Source: Bacteroidia bacterium (GTDB lineage Bacteria; Bacteroidota; Bacteroidia; B-17B0; Aurantibacillaceae). From it: a stretch of 64,000 nt of DNA. Location: assembly GCA_022841465.1 (NCBI GenBank), contig JALHRL010000006.1, positions 89,921 through 153,920 on the forward strand. The letters are read 5' to 3'. Under the pieces are notes generated by a model that was not told the DNA's origin, did not search any database, and saw nothing but the letters and a program-made list of their open reading frames with translations. A program made the translations under genes and the position numbers. Numbering within the stretch: position 1 is the stretch's first letter; every line of letters starts with the position of its first letter. Shown here one piece after another: positions 35,192 through 44,566 of the stretch.

Positions 35192-36927
35192 TTCTGCTGT
35201 AAAAGTTGTAATTTGTAATAATCGCCTTTTTTATCCAATAACTGTTGGTGAGTACCTTGCTCGGTTATTATTCCGTTGTTTAAGAAAATTATGTGATTTG
35301 CATCTTTAATACTTGAAATTCTGTGACTTACAATTATAGAAGTTTTATCTTCCATTATTTTTTTTAAGCCCATTAAAATTTTATTTTCTGTTTCGGTGTC
35401 AACTGCCGATAGACAATCATCAAATATTAAAATTTTTGGATTATGAATTAAAGCCCTTGCAATGGATATACGTTGTTTTTGTCCGCCTGATAAGGTTAGA
35501 CCTCTTTCACCAACCAATGTTTCATACTTATCTGGAAAGGTCAAAATATTTTCGTGTATCGCAGCAATATTCGAAACTTTTTCAACTTCTGCTATATCTG
35601 TTTTTTTATTTTTTGTTCCAAAAGTTATATTGTTTTTTATAGTATCACTAAATAAAATTACCTCCTGAGGAACAAATCCAATGTTTTCTCTCAATAAAAA
35701 CAAATTGTGTTCCATTATTTTCTTATTATCAATTAATATTTCTCCTTTTGTAACGTCGTATTGGCGGGTTATCAAATTTAACAAAGCAGATTTTCCGCTT
35801 CCTACGCTTCCTGTAATTCCCAAGGTTTTACCAGCTTCTATTTTAAAGCTAATATTTTTTAAAGCCGTAATATTGTTTTCGGGGAATGTAAAATCTACAT
35901 TTTTAAATTCTATGTCACCTTTTATGGTATAGTGTTGCGTATTGTTGTTTTTTATATTTGATTCTGTTTCTAAAAACTCATTAATTCTTTGCTGAGATGC
36001 TGCTGCTCTCTGAATCAGAGAGGTTACCCAACCTAAAGAAGCAAAAGGCCATGTTAATTGAAAGATGTAGAAAATAAACTCGGTAATGTTTCCACTTGAA
36101 ATTTTATTTTCTATAACTAATTTACCTCCGTACCAAATTGTTATTAGTGTACTTAATGCAACCATTAATAGCATGGTTGGTCCAAAAAACGCTTCGGTAC
36201 GCGCCAACTTTAATGCAATGTTTTTGTAATCTTTACTTTTTAAATCCATTTCAGCTTTATAAAAACCATCTCTGCCGTAAGCTTTAATGGTTCTAATTCC
36301 ACTAAAGGTTTCTTGTGCTTGGGAGGTTAAATCAGATAACTTTGCTTGAACCTGTAAACTGCGTTTATTAATTAAGTTAGAAATTTTGTAAATGAAATAG
36401 GCGAGTATGGGTAAAGGAATAAATACCATTAAAGTTAATTTTGCATGCACGGTAAACATAAAGCTTACCACGGTTACCATGGTAACAATTGTATTTGCTA
36501 AATACATAATAGCGGGCCCTGTGTACATTCTTACTTTTCCTACATCTTCGCTAATTCTGTTCATTAAATCGCCCGTAGCATTTTGCTTATAAAACGAAAC
36601 ATCTAAACTTTGGTAATGATTGTAAATTTGGTTTTTTTGATCGTACTCAATATGCCTGCTCATTACAATAATTGTTTGCCTCATTAAAAAAAGAAACAAT
36701 CCGCTAATAAGTGCAAAAGCAATCATTTTAATGCCTAAAAAAATAAAAAACCACGAATCTACCTCCTTATCAGATTCTATAATACTTAAGGCTTCATTTG
36801 TGCCTCCTCTAATAATTATCCCTTGATACGACCTAAAAATTGTAGATAAACTCACAAAAAGTAAACCACCTAAAAAATGCCATTTGTATTTAACAAAAAA
36901 ATGATTTAAGCTTTTTAGTGATTTCAT
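35188..36927 (-). CDS. ABC exporter, fused membrane and ATPase domains
   Basis: 579 residues: a type IV exporter membrane domain with six segments (about 15-300), then an ATPase with Walker A GSVGSGKSALLN, ABC signature LSGGQKQRISIARAL, Walker B ILIFDDCLSAVD and H-loop SHR. The residue after Walker B is Asp, not the usual catalytic Glu, as in one half of heterodimeric exporters. It may be a drug or lipid exporter. The start is ATG 36927 (MKSLKSLNHFF); the TTG at 36939 lies upstream of the +1 predicted from the -7 element at 36937-36944. Confidence 0.9.
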   Translation of the reverse strand: MKSLKSLNHFFVKYKWHFLGGLLFVSLSTIFRSYQGIIIRGGTNEALSIIESDKEVDSWFFIFLGIKMIAFALISGLFLFLMRQTIIVMSRHIEYDQKNQIYNHYQSLDVSFYKQNATGDLMNRISEDVGKVRMYTGPAIMYLANTIVTMVTVVSFMFTVHAKLTLMVFIPLPILAYFIYKISNLINKRSLQVQAKLSDLTSQAQETFSGIRTIKAYGRDGFYKAEMDLKSKDYKNIALKLARTEAFFGPTMLLMVALSTLITIWYGGKLVIENKISSGNITEFIFYIFQLTWPFASLGWVTSLIQRAAASQQRINEFLETESNIKNNNTQHYTIKGDIEFKNVDFTFPENNITALKNISFKIEAGKTLGITGSVGSGKSALLNLITRQYDVTKGEILIDNKKIMEHNLFLLRENIGFVPQEVILFSDTIKNNITFGTKNKKTDIAEVEKVSNIAAIHENILTFPDKYETLVGERGLTLSGGQKQRISIARALIHNPKILIFDDCLSAVDTETENKILMGLKKIMEDKTSIIVSHRISSIKDANHIIFLNNGIITEQGTHQQLLDKKGDYYKLQLLQQN

Positions 36928-36936
36928 GGAAGTGGG

Positions 36937-36944
36937 CAAATTTA
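36937..36944 (-). promoter_or_regulatory. -7 promoter element for the ABC exporter gene
   Basis: The minus strand reads TAAATTTG, a full TAnnTTTG match. Predicted +1 is near 36933, 6 nt before the ATG. Confidence 0.55.
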
Positions 36945-36997
36945 CAACCTTTTGCGCAACTTGACTTTTGAAATATCAGTTTTTTTGACTATTTTTA

Positions 36998-37006
36998 TTA
37001 AGTTAA
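36998..37006 (+). promoter_or_regulatory. TTAAGTTAA element upstream of the lipoprotein gene
   Basis: TTAAGTTAA is the reverse complement of the TTAACTTAA element found upstream of the regulators and T9SS gene at 6-11 kb. It is followed by ATTAAACC, giving AT-rich half-sites, 55 bp before the ATG at 37061. One copy also occurs in coding sequence (8798-8806), so chance is possible. Confidence 0.28.
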
Positions 37007-37060
37007 ATTAAACCATTTACCTAAACTAAAGTCTAATTTAAAAATTAACCTATCTATACC

Positions 37061-38017
37061 ATGATTAAAGTAAACTTAAAAATGATTTCAGCAGTTTTAT
37101 TGTTGAGCGCATCATTAACCATTGTGTCTTGTAAAAAAAGAGATAAAAAAGAAGCCGAAGAACCGGATAAAGAAGCAAATACAGCACGCGATAATTCAAT
37201 TTTAGAAAGTATAAACAATGACATTGATTTTATGGGAAGTCAGGTTTCAGAGAACGGAAACCTAAGCACCTATAAACAAAATGGTAATTCAGGAATTACA
37301 AATGTCTTATCCATTTCGCCTAACGCTACAGTAACAGGTTTTGGTACATCTACTATTACCGTTAATTTTGGTACAACTCCAACCTTATGTCAGGATGGAA
37401 GAAAACGTTCAGGAATGTTGTTTTTTGATATTTCATCATCAACACCTACAACTGCAGTATTTTTTAGAAACCCGGGATTTGAATTGCATGTTAGTTCTTT
37501 AAATTACGTTGTAGATAGTAATCAAGTAACTATTACAAATAAAATGACTCGTAATACAACTACAGCAAGTATACCTACCGGCACAAATCCGGGTACTAAT
37601 TTAACTTGGTTAAGTGAGGCAAATATTAGCATTGTTAAACCAAACGGAGGAGGAACAATTTCTTGGAATTTAGCAGGAAGAACAATGGAGTTGTTGAATA
37701 CGAACGACCCAAATTGTTATAAGGGACAATTGTTTCCTATTGATTGGACAAAAGCAATTGTTAAAGTTAATGGCACTGCAAGCGGAACCAATACAAAAGG
37801 AGAAACCTTTACGGCAAAAGCAATTGATTTAATTCGTGATTTTAATTGTAAACCATCAACTTTACTTCCGTATAGAAGTCCGTTTGTTGAAGGTAAAATT
37901 GAATATAAACCCGGAAACAGAGCTTTACGCGTTTTTGATTTTGGGGTACGAACAAGTTGCGATTTTAATGCTACTGTTACAATAAATGGCGTTACCTATT
38001 CTATTACGCTACCTTAA
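37061..38017 (+). CDS. Lipoprotein of unknown function
   Basis: 318 residues with a lipoprotein signal: hydrophobic segment then VSCKK, with the lipid-attachment Cys at about 25. A charged linker (KKRDKKEAEEPDKEANTARD) follows. The mature part is Ser/Thr/Asn-rich and beta-like, with RRXGXXFFDI-type and RTSCDFNATV patterns (GRKRSGMLFFDISSS, about 116-130). No family was recognised. It stands alone between a divergent ABC exporter and a terminator, with an upstream TTAAGTTAA motif. Confidence 0.7.
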   Translation: MIKVNLKMISAVLLLSASLTIVSCKKRDKKEAEEPDKEANTARDNSILESINNDIDFMGSQVSENGNLSTYKQNGNSGITNVLSISPNATVTGFGTSTITVNFGTTPTLCQDGRKRSGMLFFDISSSTPTTAVFFRNPGFELHVSSLNYVVDSNQVTITNKMTRNTTTASIPTGTNPGTNLTWLSEANISIVKPNGGGTISWNLAGRTMELLNTNDPNCYKGQLFPIDWTKAIVKVNGTASGTNTKGETFTAKAIDLIRDFNCKPSTLLPYRSPFVEGKIEYKPGNRALRVFDFGVRTSCDFNATVTINGVTYSITLP

Positions 38018-38037
38018 AATAATACAGGCATATATTT

Positions 38038-38065
38038 AAACCCACCTTATTAAGGTGGGTTTTTT
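38038..38065 (+). terminator. Rho-independent terminator of the lipoprotein gene
   Basis: CCCACCTT (38041-38048) pairs with AAGGTGGG (38052-38059) around a 3-nt loop and is followed by TTTTTT. It lies 24 bp after the stop codon. Confidence 0.88.
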
Positions 38066-38119
38066 GTTTATTAAACATTATGCTTAGTTAAAAATTAATT
38101 TCTTTTCGTATATTTTTTA

Positions 38120-38584
38120 TCATAAGTCTTTATCCAGAGTATGTTTTGTTTTAAACTTATGAAGTTCTTTTGCTTCTTCTATCGAATGCGATTGATAAAT
38201 ATCTTTATCTGTTTTACTTCTTTTAACCAATTCTGAAAAATAGGTAGACAGCGTGTTTAATTCTTCTTCGCTTAAACTTTCAATATCAATTAAGCGATTG
38301 CTAGCGTGTTTACTAGACGCAATTAATTCATTTAATTTTAATTGAATGGCCCGCGATTCTTTGTTCTGACTCCGTTGAATTAGAAACACCATTAAAAATG
38401 TAACAATTGTAGTGCCTGTATTAATTACCAATTGCCAGGTATCAGAAAAATTAAATAATGGTCCGGTAACAATCCAGCTTAAAATTATTACCATTGCAAA
38501 AATAAATGCCGATGTACTACCCACTATTTTTGTAACACTGCTCGATAACTTTTCAAAGAAACTGTTTTTGTGTTTTTTATACAT
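38120..38584 (-). CDS. Low-affinity iron permease-like membrane protein
   Basis: 154 residues with two membrane segments (about 23-45, FIFAMVIILSWIVTGPLFNF; about 52-70). A conserved TTIVTFLMVFLIQRSQNKES (about 58-77) follows, then an amphipathic helical region ending in SLSEEELNTLSTYFSELVKR. This pattern matches small Fet4-like permeases of bacteria, where transport is not well proven. A family member by pattern; iron transport is inferred. It lies between two strong terminators and is transcribed alone. Confidence 0.75.
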   Translation of the reverse strand: MYKKHKNSFFEKLSSSVTKIVGSTSAFIFAMVIILSWIVTGPLFNFSDTWQLVINTGTTIVTFLMVFLIQRSQNKESRAIQLKLNELIASSKHASNRLIDIESLSEEELNTLSTYFSELVKRSKTDKDIYQSHSIEEAKELHKFKTKHTLDKDL

Positions 38585-38610
38585 GCTATTTATTTTAGTT
38601 TATAAATAAA

Positions 38611-38640
38611 AAAACCCACCGTTTAGGTGGGTTTTAAAAT
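38611..38640 (-). terminator. Rho-independent terminator of the aconitase gene
   Basis: AAAACCCACC (38611-38620) pairs with GGTGGGTTTT (38626-38635) around a 5-nt loop. It lies 12-41 bp past the aconitase stop and reads into T residues on the minus strand. Confidence 0.85.
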
Positions 38641-38651
38641 ATTAAGCTATA

Positions 38652-40919
38652 CTATGCTTTTACATTTGCTCTAATAATGTTTAAAGCACCACCTGCCTTA
38701 AACCACTCAATTTGTTGAGTGTTATAACTATGGTTTACTTTAAACTCATCTTTTGAACCATCTGCATGATTTAAAGTAATGGTTAATTGAACGCCGGGTG
38801 TAAACGAAGTTAATCCAGTAATATCAATAACATCATCTTCTTTAATTTTATCATAATCGGCAGCGTTAGCAAAATTTAAGGCCAACATACCTTGTTTTTT
38901 TAGGTTTGTTTCGTGAATACGTGCAAATGATTTTACCAATACAGCACGTACTCCTAAATGACGAGGCTCCATGGCAGCGTGTTCGCGCGATGAACCTTCA
39001 CCGTAATTTTCATCACCTACCACTATACTGTTAATCCCTTTTGCTTTATATTGACGTTGTACAACTGGCACTCCTTCGTAAGCACCGGTTAATTGATTTT
39101 TTACGGAATCTGTTTTTTCATTAAAAGCATTCACAGCGCCAATTAACATGTTGTTAGAAATGTTATCTAAATGTCCACGGAATTTTAACCACGGCCCGGC
39201 CATTGAAATATGATCGGTTGTACATTTACCTTTTGCTTTAATTAATAATTTTAATCCTTTTAAATCAATTCCTTCCCAAGCAGCAAACGGATCTAATAAT
39301 TGCAAACGTTTAGATGTTGGTTCAACTAAAACTTTTACGCTACTGCCATCAATTGCCGGAGCTTGATAACCGGCATCTTCTACCGCAAATCCTTTAGTGG
39401 GCAATTCGTCACCGGTTGGGGCATCTAATTTAACTTGTTCACCTTTTTCATTGGTTAATGTATCGGTTAAAGGATTAAATCCTAAATTTCCTGCAATAGC
39501 AAGGGCTGTAACAATTTCAGGTGAAGCAACAAATGCATAAGTGTTAGGGTTTCCATCTGCACGTTTTGCAAAGTTTCTGTTAAAGGAATGAATAATGGTG
39601 TTTTTTTCTTGTTTTTCGGCACCCATTCTGTCCCACATACCAATACATGGCCCGCATGCGTTGGTAAATACGGTAGCTCCAACTTCATCAAATACTTTTA
39701 AAAACCCATCGCGTTCAATGGTGTAGCGTATTTGTTCCGATCCCGGATTAATCATAAACTCTGCCTTAGATTTTAAGTTTTTAGCAGAAACTTGTTTTGC
39801 TAATGAAACGGCGCGGGCAATGTCTTCATAAGAAGAGTTAGTACACGAACCAATTAATCCCGCTTCAATTTTTAGTGGCCATCCGTTTTTAGTTGCCTCT
39901 TCTTTTAATTTAGAAATAGGTGTAGCTAAATCCGGAGTGAAAGGGCCATTCACATGTGGTTCTAATTCAGATAAGTTAATTTCAATAACTTCATCAAAGT
40001 ATTTTTTAGGGTCTGCGTAAACTTCAGCATCACCTGTTAAATGTTGTTTAATTTCATCTGCTAGTGCAGCAACATCTGCACGGCCTGTAGCTTTTAAATA
40101 ACGGCTCATGCTATCATCATAACCAAAGGTAGAAGTAGTTGCACCAACTTCTGCACCCATATTACAAATGGTTCCTTTACCTGTACAACTTAAGCTAATT
40201 GCACCTTCACCAAAATATTCTATTACTTTATCTGTACCACCTTTTACAGTTAATATACCTGCAACTTTTAAAATAACATCTTTTGCACTTGCCCAGCCAT
40301 TTAATTTTCCGGTTAACTTAACACCAATTAATTTTGGCATTTTAAGTTCCCAAGGTAATCCGGCCATAACGTCGCAAGCATCGGCTCCACCAACACCAAT
40401 AGCAATCATACCTAAGCCACCTGCGTTAACAGTATGTGAATCGGTACCAATCATCATTCCGCCCGGAAAAGCATAATTTTCTAAAACAATTTGATGAATA
40501 ATTCCGGCGCCAGGTTTCCAAAAACCAATTCCGTATTTGTTAGATACAGAGGCTAAGAAATTAAATACTTCTTCACTTTCTGTTTTTGCTCTTTCCAAAT
40601 CTGCTTTAGCACCAACTTTTGCTTGAATTAAGTGATCGCAATGAACAGAAGAGGGCACAGCCACTTTAGGGCGACCAGCTTGCATAAATTGCAGCAAAGC
40701 CATTTGTGCCGTTGCATCTTGCATAGCAACACGATCAGGATTAAAATCAACATAATCTTTTCCGCGTTGATAATTTTTCACTTCAAAGGAAGCATCTAAG
40801 TGAGCGTATAAGATTTTTTCTGCCAAGGTTAAAGGGCGACCTAAGGTTTTACGAGCTGCTTCAATACGAGCAGGCATATTTGCGTAAACCTTTTTTATCA
40901 TTTCAATGTCAAATGCCAT
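38652..40919 (-). CDS. acn: Aconitate hydratase
   Basis: 755 residues, the size of mitochondrial-type aconitase. It isomerises citrate to isocitrate in the TCA cycle using a 4Fe-4S cluster. Cluster cysteines appear in [13 protein letters not shown] (about 360-372) and [14 protein letters not shown] (about 418-431). The C-terminal swivel domain has [20 protein letters not shown] (about 635-654). The presence of a full aconitase supports respiratory metabolism. A TAACTTAG near-consensus -7 element precedes it by about 45 bp. Confidence 0.96.
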   Translation of the reverse strand: MAFDIEMIKKVYANMPARIEAARKTLGRPLTLAEKILYAHLDASFEVKNYQRGKDYVDFNPDRVAMQDATAQMALLQFMQAGRPKVAVPSSVHCDHLIQAKVGAKADLERAKTESEEVFNFLASVSNKYGIGFWKPGAGIIHQIVLENYAFPGGMMIGTDSHTVNAGGLGMIAIGVGGADACDVMAGLPWELKMPKLIGVKLTGKLNGWASAKDVILKVAGILTVKGGTDKVIEYFGEGAISLSCTGKGTICNMGAEVGATTSTFGYDDSMSRYLKATGRADVAALADEIKQHLTGDAEVYADPKKYFDEVIEINLSELEPHVNGPFTPDLATPISKLKEEATKNGWPLKIEAGLIGSCTNSSYEDIARAVSLAKQVSAKNLKSKAEFMINPGSEQIRYTIERDGFLKVFDEVGATVFTNACGPCIGMWDRMGAEKQEKNTIIHSFNRNFAKRADGNPNTYAFVASPEIVTALAIAGNLGFNPLTDTLTNEKGEQVKLDAPTGDELPTKGFAVEDAGYQAPAIDGSSVKVLVEPTSKRLQLLDPFAAWEGIDLKGLKLLIKAKGKCTTDHISMAGPWLKFRGHLDNISNNMLIGAVNAFNEKTDSVKNQLTGAYEGVPVVQRQYKAKGINSIVVGDENYGEGSSREHAAMEPRHLGVRAVLVKSFARIHETNLKKQGMLALNFANAADYDKIKEDDVIDITGLTSFTPGVQLTITLNHADGSKDEFKVNHSYNTQQIEWFKAGGALNIIRANVKA

Positions 40920-41041
40920 AATAAAAGATGTTTTAGATTAAAATTTTGGAGCCTCTAAGTTAGGAATAAAATGCTGAAAAAGCCAACAAAATCAATAGAA
41001 TTGTGGAAATTTTAGAAGGAAAAGATTGAAGCTTTAGGGGA

Positions 41042-41440
41042 TTAAAGATATTGTTTAAGCCATTCTATGCCATCAGCTTTTTTATTAAACACCCTATAAG
41101 GGCGTTTAGGTTTATTAAACTTCATATAAAAGTTGGCTATCATGGCTTGGGCTATATTTCCAACAATAATTGCCATTGCACTACATGGACTATCTTCCTC
41201 TATTTTAATCGCATTATCGCGCGCCTCTTTGGTTACATTAATGCTACCTTCTGCTTCAAAAATAAATGGTGTAAGTTTTAAGTTGGTAATATTTTTGTAA
41301 CAATTCAGCATTCTGAGTTGCAAATCAATATCAAGAACGCAGTTATCTTTAAACCAAACATATACTATTCCGTCGCTTTTTAGTTTAATATTAAACTCGG
41401 TTGCATCTACCTCTTTTATAATTTTTAGTTCCGGTTCCAA
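41042..41440 (-). CDS. Small protein, STAS-like by pattern
   Basis: 132 residues, no signal peptide. The alternating strand-helix pattern (GIVYVWFKDNCVLDIDL, AMAIIVGNIAQAMIANFYMK, FNKKADGIEWLKQYL) and length resemble small STAS/SpoIIAA-like domains, but the phospho-acceptor Ser motif is not obvious. Two SpoIIE-type phosphatases are present in the window, whose usual targets are STAS proteins, so a partner is conceivable. It is 5 bp downstream of the acyl-CoA carboxylase gene and likely co-transcribed. Confidence 0.55.
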   Translation of the reverse strand: MEPELKIIKEVDATEFNIKLKSDGIVYVWFKDNCVLDIDLQLRMLNCYKNITNLKLTPFIFEAEGSINVTKEARDNAIKIEEDSPCSAMAIIVGNIAQAMIANFYMKFNKPKRPYRVFNKKADGIEWLKQYL

Positions 41441-41445
41441 TTAAA

Positions 41446-43074
41446 TTAAGTTTGAAGTACACCTACATTGTAGGCTTTTGTTAAAGGTGAATGATTCGCC
41501 ATTTCAATACCCATACTAATTACTTTACGCGTTTCCGAAGGGTCAATAATGGCATCTAACCAAAGTCTTGCTGCGGCATAATACGGAGTAGTTTGCGTAT
41601 CGTAACGGTCTTTTATTTTATTAAACAATTCTAATTCGCGTTCAGGCGTAATTTCTTCGCCTTTTGCTTTTAATGAAGCCACCTCAATTTGAACTAAAAC
41701 TTTTGCAGCTTGAGCTCCACCCATTACAGCTACCTGAGCCGTTGGCCAACCAACAATTAAACGGGGATCGTATGCTTTTCCGCACATGGCATAATTGGCT
41801 GCTCCGTAACTGTTTCCTATAATAATAGTGAATTTAGGAACTACTGAATTACTCATGGCGTTTACCATTTTTGCTCCATCTTTAATAATTCCGCCATGCT
41901 CGCTGCGAGAACCAACCATAAAACCTGTAGCGTCTTGTAAAAATACTAATGGAATTTTTTTCTGATTACAGTTCATTATAAATCTGGCTGCTTTATCGGC
42001 ACTATCACTATAAATTACGCCGCCAAACTGCATTTCGCCTTTTTTACTTTTTACAACTTTACGTTGGTTGGCAACTATTCCAACCGCCCACCCATCAATT
42101 CGGGCGTATGCACAAATAATAGACTGGCCGTATAATTCTTTATATTCTTCAAACTCACTATTATCTACTAAACGTTCAATAATTTGATGCATATCGTATT
42201 GTTTATCGCGTGCATCAGGTATTATTCCGTAAATTTCTTTTGGGTCTTTTTTAGGAAGGGCAGGTACTTCGCGATTAAAGCCGGCTTTTTCGTAATCACC
42301 AACTTTACTCATAATATTTCTTATTCGAGTTAAGCAATCTGCATCATCTTTGCATTTATAATCGGTAACACCACTTACTTCGCAATGCGTTGTTGCGCCT
42401 CCTAGCGCTTCGTTATCTATGTTTTCGCCAATTGCTGCTTTAACCAAATAGCTTCCTGCTAAAAATATAGAACCGGTTTTATCTACAATCATGGCCTCAT
42501 CACTCATAATTGGTAAATAAGCGCCGCCGGCAACACAGCTTCCCATAACAGCAGCAATTTGTAGGATACCCATACTGCTCATTACGGCATTGTTTCTAAA
42601 AATACGACCAAAATGTTCTTTATCCGGAAAAATTTCATCTTGCATAGGTAAATAAACACCCGCGCTGTCTACCAAATAAATTATTGGCAATTTATTTTCC
42701 ATGGCAATTTCTTGCGCACGTAAATTCTTTTTTCCGGTAATAGGAAACCAAGCACCTGCCTTTACGGTAGCATCGTTTGCAACAACTATGCATTGTTTTC
42801 CGCTCACATAACCAATAACCACAACCACACCGCCGCCGGGGCAACCACCGTGTTCAGAATACATTTCGTAGCCTGCAAAAGCTCCTATTTCTATGCGTTC
42901 GGTGTTTTTATCCAATAAAAAATCAATGCGTTCACGGGCAGTCATTTTACCTTGTTCGTGTAACTTGTCTATACGCCCTTTACCACCACCCAAATATATT
43001 TTAGACAAACGTTGTTCCATTTGAGAAATCAACAACTTTATTTTGTCTTCGTTTTTATTAAATTCAATATCCAT
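41446..43074 (-). CDS. Acyl-CoA carboxylase, beta (carboxyltransferase) subunit
   Basis: 542 residues: the carboxyltransferase of a biotin-dependent acyl-CoA carboxylase. N- and C-terminal crotonase-like halves carry the acyl-CoA and biotin oxyanion sites (YLPIMSDEAMIVDKTGSIFL, about 180-199; GNSYGAANYAMCGKAYDPRL, about 420-439). The sequence is closest in pattern to propionyl- or methylcrotonyl-CoA carboxylases used in odd-chain fatty acid and branched-chain amino acid metabolism. The biotin carboxylase subunit is not adjacent. A TATATTTA (one mismatch) -7 element lies upstream. Confidence 0.9.
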   Translation of the reverse strand: MDIEFNKNEDKIKLLISQMEQRLSKIYLGGGKGRIDKLHEQGKMTARERIDFLLDKNTERIEIGAFAGYEMYSEHGGCPGGGVVVVIGYVSGKQCIVVANDATVKAGAWFPITGKKNLRAQEIAMENKLPIIYLVDSAGVYLPMQDEIFPDKEHFGRIFRNNAVMSSMGILQIAAVMGSCVAGGAYLPIMSDEAMIVDKTGSIFLAGSYLVKAAIGENIDNEALGGATTHCEVSGVTDYKCKDDADCLTRIRNIMSKVGDYEKAGFNREVPALPKKDPKEIYGIIPDARDKQYDMHQIIERLVDNSEFEEYKELYGQSIICAYARIDGWAVGIVANQRKVVKSKKGEMQFGGVIYSDSADKAARFIMNCNQKKIPLVFLQDATGFMVGSRSEHGGIIKDGAKMVNAMSNSVVPKFTIIIGNSYGAANYAMCGKAYDPRLIVGWPTAQVAVMGGAQAAKVLVQIEVASLKAKGEEITPERELELFNKIKDRYDTQTTPYYAAARLWLDAIIDPSETRKVISMGIEMANHSPLTKAYNVGVLQT

Positions 43075-43169
43075 TTTTATTGCTTAGCGTGGTAAATATA
43101 CAAAGCAAATTCGTTTAAAAAAATTAATTGAATATTAAAAAAGAGGCGCTATGGTGTAGTAAATTGTTT

Positions 43170-43177
43170 TAACTTTG
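43170..43177 (+). promoter_or_regulatory. -7 promoter element with +1 on the dapA ATG
   Basis: TAACTTTG is a full match to TAnnTTTG. Placing the element at -11 to -4 puts +1 at 43181, exactly the A of the dapA ATG, so the transcript should be leaderless. Confidence 0.55.
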
Positions 43178-43180
43178 AGC

Positions 43181-44062
43181 ATGAATAATTTTTTAACAGG
43201 CACAGGAGTTGCCATAGTAACTCCCTTTAATAAAAAGGGAAATGTAGATGTTAAAGCACTAGAAAAACTGGTTAAACATTTAATTAAGGGAGGAGTAGAG
43301 TATATAGTAGTTATGGGAACTACCGGAGAAAGTGTAACCTTAACAAAAGAAGAAAAACAATTAATTATATCAACCGTTGTTAAAACGAATGCAGGAAAAC
43401 TACCATTGGTTTTAGGAATTGGCGGTAATAACACTGCAGAAGTGGTTTATAACTTAAAAAACACAAACGTTAAAGATTTTGCTGCCATTTTATCTGTTGC
43501 GCCTTATTACAACAAACCTAACCAAAAAGGATATTACGAACACTACAAGGCTGTTTCAAAAACAAGTAAACTACCTGTGATTTTATACAATGTACCGGGG
43601 CGCACCGGTAGCAACGTTAATTGGGAAACACAGGTTAAAATTGCAAAAGATTTTAAAAACATTGTTGCTACAAAAGAAGCCAGCGGAAACATTGAGCAAA
43701 TAATGAAAATTATTAAAAACAAGCCAAAAGATTTTAAAGTAATTAGTGGAGACGATAATTTAACCCTACCTGTTATTGCATGCGGTGGAGTAGGCGTAAT
43801 TTCAGTTGTTGCAAATGCTTTTCCAAAAGATTACAGTGATATGGTACGTGCGGCTTTAAAATATGATTTTGATAAAGCACAAAAGTTACATTATAAATTA
43901 GTAGATATTACCGACCAACTTTTTGCCGATGGAAATCCGGGCGGTATTAAACACGCATTAAATAAATTAAAAATAACAGAACCTTTTGTACGTTTACCAT
44001 TGTGCGAACCTAACGATGGTGTAAAGCAAAAACTTAATGATTTAATTAAAAACTATAAATGA
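43181..44062 (+). CDS. dapA: 4-hydroxy-tetrahydrodipicolinate synthase
   Basis: 293 residues. Condenses pyruvate and aspartate semialdehyde in lysine and diaminopimelate synthesis, feeding peptidoglycan. The Schiff-base Lys is in IVATKEASGN (about 161), with the Tyr of ILYNVPGRTG and the two Thr of VMGTTGES. The ATG at 43181 is preferred over the TTG at 43175, because +1 of the promoter falls on that ATG and the sequence NNFLTGTGVAIVTPF matches the family. The next gene overlaps it by 4 bp. Confidence 0.95.
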   Translation: MNNFLTGTGVAIVTPFNKKGNVDVKALEKLVKHLIKGGVEYIVVMGTTGESVTLTKEEKQLIISTVVKTNAGKLPLVLGIGGNNTAEVVYNLKNTNVKDFAAILSVAPYYNKPNQKGYYEHYKAVSKTSKLPVILYNVPGRTGSNVNWETQVKIAKDFKNIVATKEASGNIEQIMKIIKNKPKDFKVISGDDNLTLPVIACGGVGVISVVANAFPKDYSDMVRAALKYDFDKAQKLHYKLVDITDQLFADGNPGGIKHALNKLKITEPFVRLPLCEPNDGVKQKLNDLIKNYK

Positions 44063-44562
44063 GTAAAACCAAAATATTAAACGCTTTACAAATAAGCCAA
44101 AAATTGGATAGAATGGCTTACCAAGTATTTGAAACAAATTTTAGTGAAAAAGATTTGCTGATTGTTGGTATTGATGGTAATGGTTATAAGGTTGCAGAAG
44201 AAATTGTAAAACGTTTAAATAAAATTTCGCCTATAAAAACAAAACTTTGTAAAATAAAAGTAAACAAAGAAGAGCCCTGGAAAACAGAACCTATTTATGA
44301 TTTTACAGAAAAAGATTTTGTAAATAAAAGTGTGATTGTGGTAGACGATGTTTTAAACAGTGGTAAAACAATTATGTACGCCATTAAATTATTTTTAGAT
44401 AAGCCTGTGAAAAAATTAAGTACGTTGGTGTTAGTTGATAGAAGCCACATTCGCTACCCTGTAAAAGCAGATTATGTTGGATTATCATTAAGTACTACTT
44501 TGCAAGAGCGTATTGAAGCCGATTTAAAAACAAGGGGGAAAGAAGCCGTATTTTTAATATAA
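44059..44562 (+). CDS. Type I phosphoribosyltransferase (PyrR-like)
   Basis: 167 residues with the PRPP loop SVIVVDDVLNSGKT (about 93-106) and the N-terminal LDRMAYQVFETN. It resembles PyrR and other small type I PRTases, with the dimer-type hood LSTTLQERIEADL near the C-terminus. The presence of only the PRPP motif does not prove uracil PRTase or regulatory activity, so a function is left open. It overlaps dapA by 4 bp and is followed after 4 bp by the second SpoIIE-type phosphatase; the three are an operon. Confidence 0.85.
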   Translation: MSKTKILNALQISQKLDRMAYQVFETNFSEKDLLIVGIDGNGYKVAEEIVKRLNKISPIKTKLCKIKVNKEEPWKTEPIYDFTEKDFVNKSVIVVDDVLNSGKTIMYAIKLFLDKPVKKLSTLVLVDRSHIRYPVKADYVGLSLSTTLQERIEADLKTRGKEAVFLI

Positions 44563-44566
44563 TTAA

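Noticed and set aside
38038..38640. Two CCCACC...GGTGGG hairpins as a mobile-element inverted repeat pair
   Set aside because: Both sit directly after stop codons, have T tracts on the transcribed strand and differ in loop; they are ordinary terminators flanking the iron-permease-like gene.
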